From Phytophthora colocasiae (Eukaryota; Oomycota; Peronosporomycetes; Peronosporales; Peronosporaceae): a stretch of 64,000 nt of DNA. Location of the stretch: assembly GCA_018806915.1 (NCBI GenBank), contig JAGKQI010000048.1:124001-188000 (forward strand). Reading direction: 5' to 3'. The notes beneath the pieces were generated by a model. The model did not search any database and was not told where the DNA came from. It saw nothing but the letters and a program-made list of their open reading frames with translations. The translations under genes and the position numbers were made by a program. This document shows, one piece after another, positions 60,386 through 64,000 of this stretch (position 1 is its first letter; every line of letters starts with the position of its first letter).

Positions 60386-62425
60386 CTACTTGAGGTCGTC
60401 ACGATGCACACAGAGCCATCGTGTATGTTTCCGCTGGCTTTGCGTTTGGTTCGGGTGTTCGTTCTGATTCGCCTGCTCTGCAATAGGGAAATGGAAGTGC
60501 TGCGGAGCTGTCACCTGCGGCACTCGGGAGAACGGGAGTGGGTGGAGCAGTGCGATGTCTTCAATTGGAATGAGATTCGTCCAGTCCGACGAGATGTGTG
60601 CGGTTTCTTCATGCTGAATCTCGATGTTCACGGTTGTCATGTCTTTCCAACGCGCTACGAGGTCCATTGAGATGGACGGAGAAGAATCCTCGCCTTCAGC
60701 TTGTGCTGCAGCATCCACCACACTCCTCTTGCCGTTCTTCTGGGTGCGAGTCTTGGCGCTGGTACTGATGTAGCCGTTCAGCAAAGCGAAGACGTGGTCG
60801 CGGCCTTGGTCGTTCGTCACCACGCGGCCTTCACGTCCCATGAGCACACTCGCGTACAGCCAAAAGAGATCGTCCGATAGGAAATCCGTCCGGCAACTGT
60901 AGATCATGTTTTGCTCTTTCCAGCGCGCCAGAATGGCCTTCTCTGCTGGTGTACGCTCTCGCGTTACGAATTTTCCTTGACGACGCATCGCTTTAAAGTG
61001 TTTGCTGCGGATACGCACCACGAACTTGTCCGCGAGGTAAGCAGCCGGCATCGTGATGCTAACGAGATGTCCTTGAGCCTGGAGATCCTTTGCAACGGCA
61101 TCCACCTGGTCCAAACGATACGTCCCTGCTTCGAAGTTCTGGTTAATGTAGGCGATATTGGGCCCATCCAGCACATAGTGCAGTGGTTTGCTGCCTTTAG
61201 CACTCCCAGCCAACGTTTGCAACCGGAGCGTTTCATGACGAAGCATCAACCAGTCTCGAAAAGGGTCCAGGAACTCCTTCACCGTTCTCTCTGGCGTCAC
61301 TTTGCTGCGACGCAGTTCAATCGCGGACAACATGTACTCGCGCTCTTGTTCAGACATCCCCAACTTGATCAACGCATGGCCACAGCACGGGCACTTAGGT
61401 CGCATGTGAGTATCACTTGGCACTGTCCCCACACTGTACTTGGCATCACGGAAGGCTTGAAGCAGTCGCTGAGCATTCGAAGGCGATACTTCTCGACACG
61501 TGAGCTGAAGATCATGAAGCAAGGAGCCCATCTGCGCATGGAAGTGTGACTCAACCGTGTCGTCCTCGGGCATGGCAGTGTACTCGTTCAGCTGCTGCAT
61601 GTTGTTCTTGACGCACGAGACGACCATTTGCACGAGAACATCCTCCATGGCGCTCGTCCACTCCACATCGTACTGCTTCAACTGCTGCCATCTCGAATAC
61701 GCACTCAGGAACTGACCATGTCTGCATTCGTGCTCAAGCAAGGGACTCACAGTTCGGAAGTGCAGTTTTGGCGCCTCCTCCTTCCCTGCCTTCACCGCTC
61801 GTCTCAAATTGTTAATAAGCTTCCAAGCTGCCTCCGTGTCTCCTCCAGCTAGATGCAGCTTGATCGCTGAGCTGAAAACAGCTTCATTCAATGTCTTTCC
61901 AAGCACGAAAGGCGTCGTCTCCTGTTTGAAGAGCTCTTGGTCGAAATACTGCAGTACTTGCTCTCGGAGCTCCTCCGCAAGTCCTTTTCTCTCCGCTAGT
62001 TGGGCGCAATGGAAGTAAAACGAGTCCACAGCTTGACGGACCATTGGAATAGCCAGAGAATTGCTGCGAACTTCATTCTGTAGCAATGGCAGCACGTCTT
62101 CCAGTGGCATTTGCTGCTTTACCACGTACCAGTGCACGTTAAACCTGTTTTTCTTGCCTTTACGCTGCTTCTTAGGGGTTAAATCACTTGAATCTTCTTG
62201 TGAAGACCTAAAAGCATCAGAAAGTTGCTGCTTCTCGGCTCTACGGCGTAATTTAAGCGGTTCTTGATCTACCGAGACAACACTTAAAAACCGATGGTTT
62301 GCGCTCCATACTGAAGCGTTTGAAGCCGTAGAAGCTGCAATAACACGACCAAATACAACAGAACGTCTTGACCGATGAAGACTTTGCCTAACTGCAGTGC
62401 TCAGCCCTCGCGACAGGCTCTGCAT
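60386..62425 (-). CDS. PRORP: Proteinaceous RNase P (PRORP), 679 aa
   Basis: This single-protein RNase P removes 5' leaders from precursor tRNAs. The N-terminus (MQSLSRGLSTAVRQSLHRSR) is Arg/Ser-rich and free of acids, fitting a mitochondrial presequence. Helical PPR-like repeats fill about 90-320. A zinc-binding CPCCG lies at 345-349. The NYN metallonuclease domain has the expected aspartates: Asp420 in VLDGPN, Asp518-Asp519 in SDDLFW, and Asp539 (with Asp543) in NDQGRDH. Spacing between the first and second Asp groups is longer than in Arabidopsis PRORP1. The open frame has no intron. An organelle-targeted form is likely; whether a nuclear form also exists cannot be seen. Confidence 0.92.
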   Translation of the reverse strand: MQSLSRGLSTAVRQSLHRSRRSVVFGRVIAASTASNASVWSANHRFLSVVSVDQEPLKLRRRAEKQQLSDAFRSSQEDSSDLTPKKQRKGKKNRFNVHWYVVKQQMPLEDVLPLLQNEVRSNSLAIPMVRQAVDSFYFHCAQLAERKGLAEELREQVLQYFDQELFKQETTPFVLGKTLNEAVFSSAIKLHLAGGDTEAAWKLINNLRRAVKAGKEEAPKLHFRTVSPLLEHECRHGQFLSAYSRWQQLKQYDVEWTSAMEDVLVQMVVSCVKNNMQQLNEYTAMPEDDTVESHFHAQMGSLLHDLQLTCREVSPSNAQRLLQAFRDAKYSVGTVPSDTHMRPKCPCCGHALIKLGMSEQEREYMLSAIELRRSKVTPERTVKEFLDPFRDWLMLRHETLRLQTLAGSAKGSKPLHYVLDGPNIAYINQNFEAGTYRLDQVDAVAKDLQAQGHLVSITMPAAYLADKFVVRIRSKHFKAMRRQGKFVTRERTPAEKAILARWKEQNMIYSCRTDFLSDDLFWLYASVLMGREGRVVTNDQGRDHVFALLNGYISTSAKTRTQKNGKRSVVDAAAQAEGEDSSPSISMDLVARWKDMTTVNIEIQHEETAHISSDWTNLIPIEDIALLHPLPFSRVPQVTAPQHFHFPIAEQANQNEHPNQTQSQRKHTRWLCVHRDDLK

Positions 62426-62686
62426 GACGCACTAAACCCGCTGATCTGATGGACAGGGTACCGACTTGACAACCCTCTTGAAATCGATACCGGTATTTCG
62501 GTATCAAAACCGGTTGAAGGATTTTCGCGTCCTTACGACGAAACGGGGGAGTCGAAACGTACCAGGAAGCTCTTGCTTTGCGTCACTCGCTAGCGTCTAC
62601 GAACCGCCTTTTATCCTGTCTAAGCGCGTATATCTGCTTCTTCTCGATCTAATTAACCTGGTTTTAATTTCTAAACGGAACTAGTT

Positions 62687-64000
62687 ATGGAGGCGTTGGT
62701 GCTTAAATCTCTGGGTAAATTACGTAAGGCATGTACCCGAAGCCACCGCGAACTACGCGACATGGTGGACGCTGCCCAAGCTAAAGTGACTGCTGCCAGT
62801 CAGGAAGATACCGGTACACTGGAGGTACCGTTCGAGCCGTTCCTGTTGGCGTGTCTGACCCGTCATGCGAAGATCGTGGCGGTGGCTCTGGACTGTATGG
62901 AGAAGTTCCTGGCCTTTGGCTTCTTGAAAGAGGCCGGTACGATCCCTGAAGGGATCAGACGCCGCTTAGTTCAAAAAGCTGCAGCTGCTTCGTCGACTTC
63001 TGGGAGACGGTCAGGTTTTGGTCTGGGATTAGGCTCTGGGTCTGGAAATGGGTCAGGATCAGGTCAAGCACCTTCTTTTGGACTGACGACGCCGTCCAGT
63101 GGTAATCGAGATGCAGGAGAAGAAGATGGCAATGAAGATAATTACAGACTCATTGACTGTATCGTGGAGGTGGCGTGTGACTGCAATGATCATCCGGACG
63201 AAGGTGTGCAGATTCAAGTTTTACGAGTTTTATTGACAGCCGTGACGACACCTACGTGTGAAGTTCATGAACATGCTCTTCTACGAGCTGTGAGAGCTTG
63301 CTACCACGTCCATTTGGTCAGTAAAAGCGTCACTAACCGGACAGTAGCCAAGGCTACGTTGCAGCAAATTATCAGTATCGTTTTCCAGAGGATGGAGACG
63401 TTCGATCGCCGTGTGGAGGAAGAGACTAAAGCCACGTTACAAGCTCTGGATAAACAGGAACAGCAGAATCAGGAAGAGAACGAACAGGATCAAGACGGAC
63501 AAACCCACGACCACCAAGAGGTGAGTGAAAGCGACAGTGATGAGGATATTCTCCCCAAGACTCGACGTGCAGCACCTGCTGCTGCTTGGTATCCGTCCGT
63601 TGCTATAGCGCTCGGACTCCCCCACACTCTACACTCAGAGAAGACACCGATGTCTTCGACTGTGACGAAAAAGTTGAAAGCGGTGGCTACACTTTCGCAA
63701 CCGGTGAATGCTCCAGCGTTCCCGTCTGTGCTCCATAAGGACGCGTTTCTGCTGTTCCGGTCGCTTTGTAGGATCTCGATGCGGTCGGTAGCTGATGATT
63801 CCCCTACAGCCAATGGAGCGAATGGTTCCATGGCTGGGAATGCAGGTAACGGCGCGAATCCAGAAGATCCGTTCGCGTTCCAAAGTAAGATCCTGTCTTT
63901 GGAGCTTGTGAAGGAGATATTGGAGAACGCTGGACCCTCTTTTCGACGTGGGGAGAGATTCGTACACGCTATTCGGCAGTATCTGTGCCAGTCGTTGCTG
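62687..64000 (+). CDS. Sec7-type large Arf-GEF (BIG-like), N-terminal part, runs off the window
   Basis: 438 codons are open from ATG 62687 to the window end. Residues 1-70 (LKSLGKLRKACTRSHRELRD, then VPFEPFLLACLTRHAKIV and DCMEKFLAFG) and about 155-240 match the DCB domain of large Arf-GEFs, split here by a Gly/Ser-rich insert at about 105-140. An acidic Gln/Asp linker follows. Then FPSVLHKDAFLLFRSLCRIS and FQSKILSLELVKEILENAGP are typical of BIG proteins just before the HUS box. The Sec7 catalytic domain would lie beyond 64000. These proteins activate Arf GTPases at the trans-Golgi. Confidence 0.85.
   Translation, partial: MEALVLKSLGKLRKACTRSHRELRDMVDAAQAKVTAASQEDTGTLEVPFEPFLLACLTRHAKIVAVALDCMEKFLAFGFLKEAGTIPEGIRRRLVQKAAAASSTSGRRSGFGLGLGSGSGNGSGSGQAPSFGLTTPSSGNRDAGEEDGNEDNYRLIDCIVEVACDCNDHPDEGVQIQVLRVLLTAVTTPTCEVHEHALLRAVRACYHVHLVSKSVTNRTVAKATLQQIISIVFQRMETFDRRVEEETKATLQALDKQEQQNQEENEQDQDGQTHDHQEVSESDSDEDILPKTRRAAPAAAWYPSVAIALGLPHTLHSEKTPMSSTVTKKLKAVATLSQPVNAPAFPSVLHKDAFLLFRSLCRISMRSVADDSPTANGANGSMAGNAGNGANPEDPFAFQSKILSLELVKEILENAGPSFRRGERFVHAIRQYLCQSLL

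Overview
The window looks like a gene-sparse, repeat-rich stretch of an oomycete genome, most likely Phytophthora or a close relative (inference). Evidence: compact host genes with few, short GT-AG introns (61-99 nt); start-proximal promoters with the oomycete Inr-like TCATTYY followed by CAATTGG or CATTTGG; small cysteine-rich secreted proteins; an RXLR-like effector remnant; and a protein-only RNase P. No tRNA, rRNA or CRISPR array was seen.

The dominant content is one expanded family of secreted proteins, here called SPL1-SPL11 (a local label). Each has a signal peptide, a Ser/Thr/Pro/Ala-rich linker of variable length and a conserved C-terminal domain of about 409 residues that ends in VVRF-x-x-C. 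The domain reads as about seven degenerate repeats and may be a beta-propeller (inference). Four copies are intact (16187-18223, 20421-22058, 33141-35258, 47374-49119). The rest are truncated, frameshifted or split by transposons.

Layout. 1-14507: two near-identical copies of a segment (1-4167 and 10344-14507) carrying the end of a Ty3/Gypsy element, an SPL pseudogene, a 254-aa protein and a secreted Lys/Arg-rich protein. The complete Gypsy element (5985-12065) sits inside an SPL gene with a 5-bp target duplication. 14508-23300: a 486-bp MITE, SPL3, a decayed pogo-like transposon and SPL4. 23329-32790: SPL5, split by a Ty1/Copia element and a MULE inserted 13 bp apart. 33141-39093: SPL6 and SPL7 on the arms of a roughly 5.9-kb palindrome with a TCTAGTAC-repeat spacer. 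39561-41929: a MULE with an intact transposase. 42074-49119: SPL8, SPL9 and SPL10. 49211-52047: a HAD phosphatase-like gene and a four-exon BioD-like/DRTGG gene. 52250-54834: SPL11 with long linker repeats. 56004-64000: an RXLR-like remnant, a PH-domain gene, two cysteine-rich secreted proteins, PRORP, and the 5' part of a Sec7-type Arf-GEF.

Together these suggest a secreted-protein cluster growing by tandem and inverted duplication, homogenised by gene conversion, and repeatedly hit by transposons, next to a conserved housekeeping block (PRORP, Arf-GEF). Several frameshifts are one-base losses in homopolymers, and some large duplications could be assembly artefacts, so pseudogene calls should be checked against reads.
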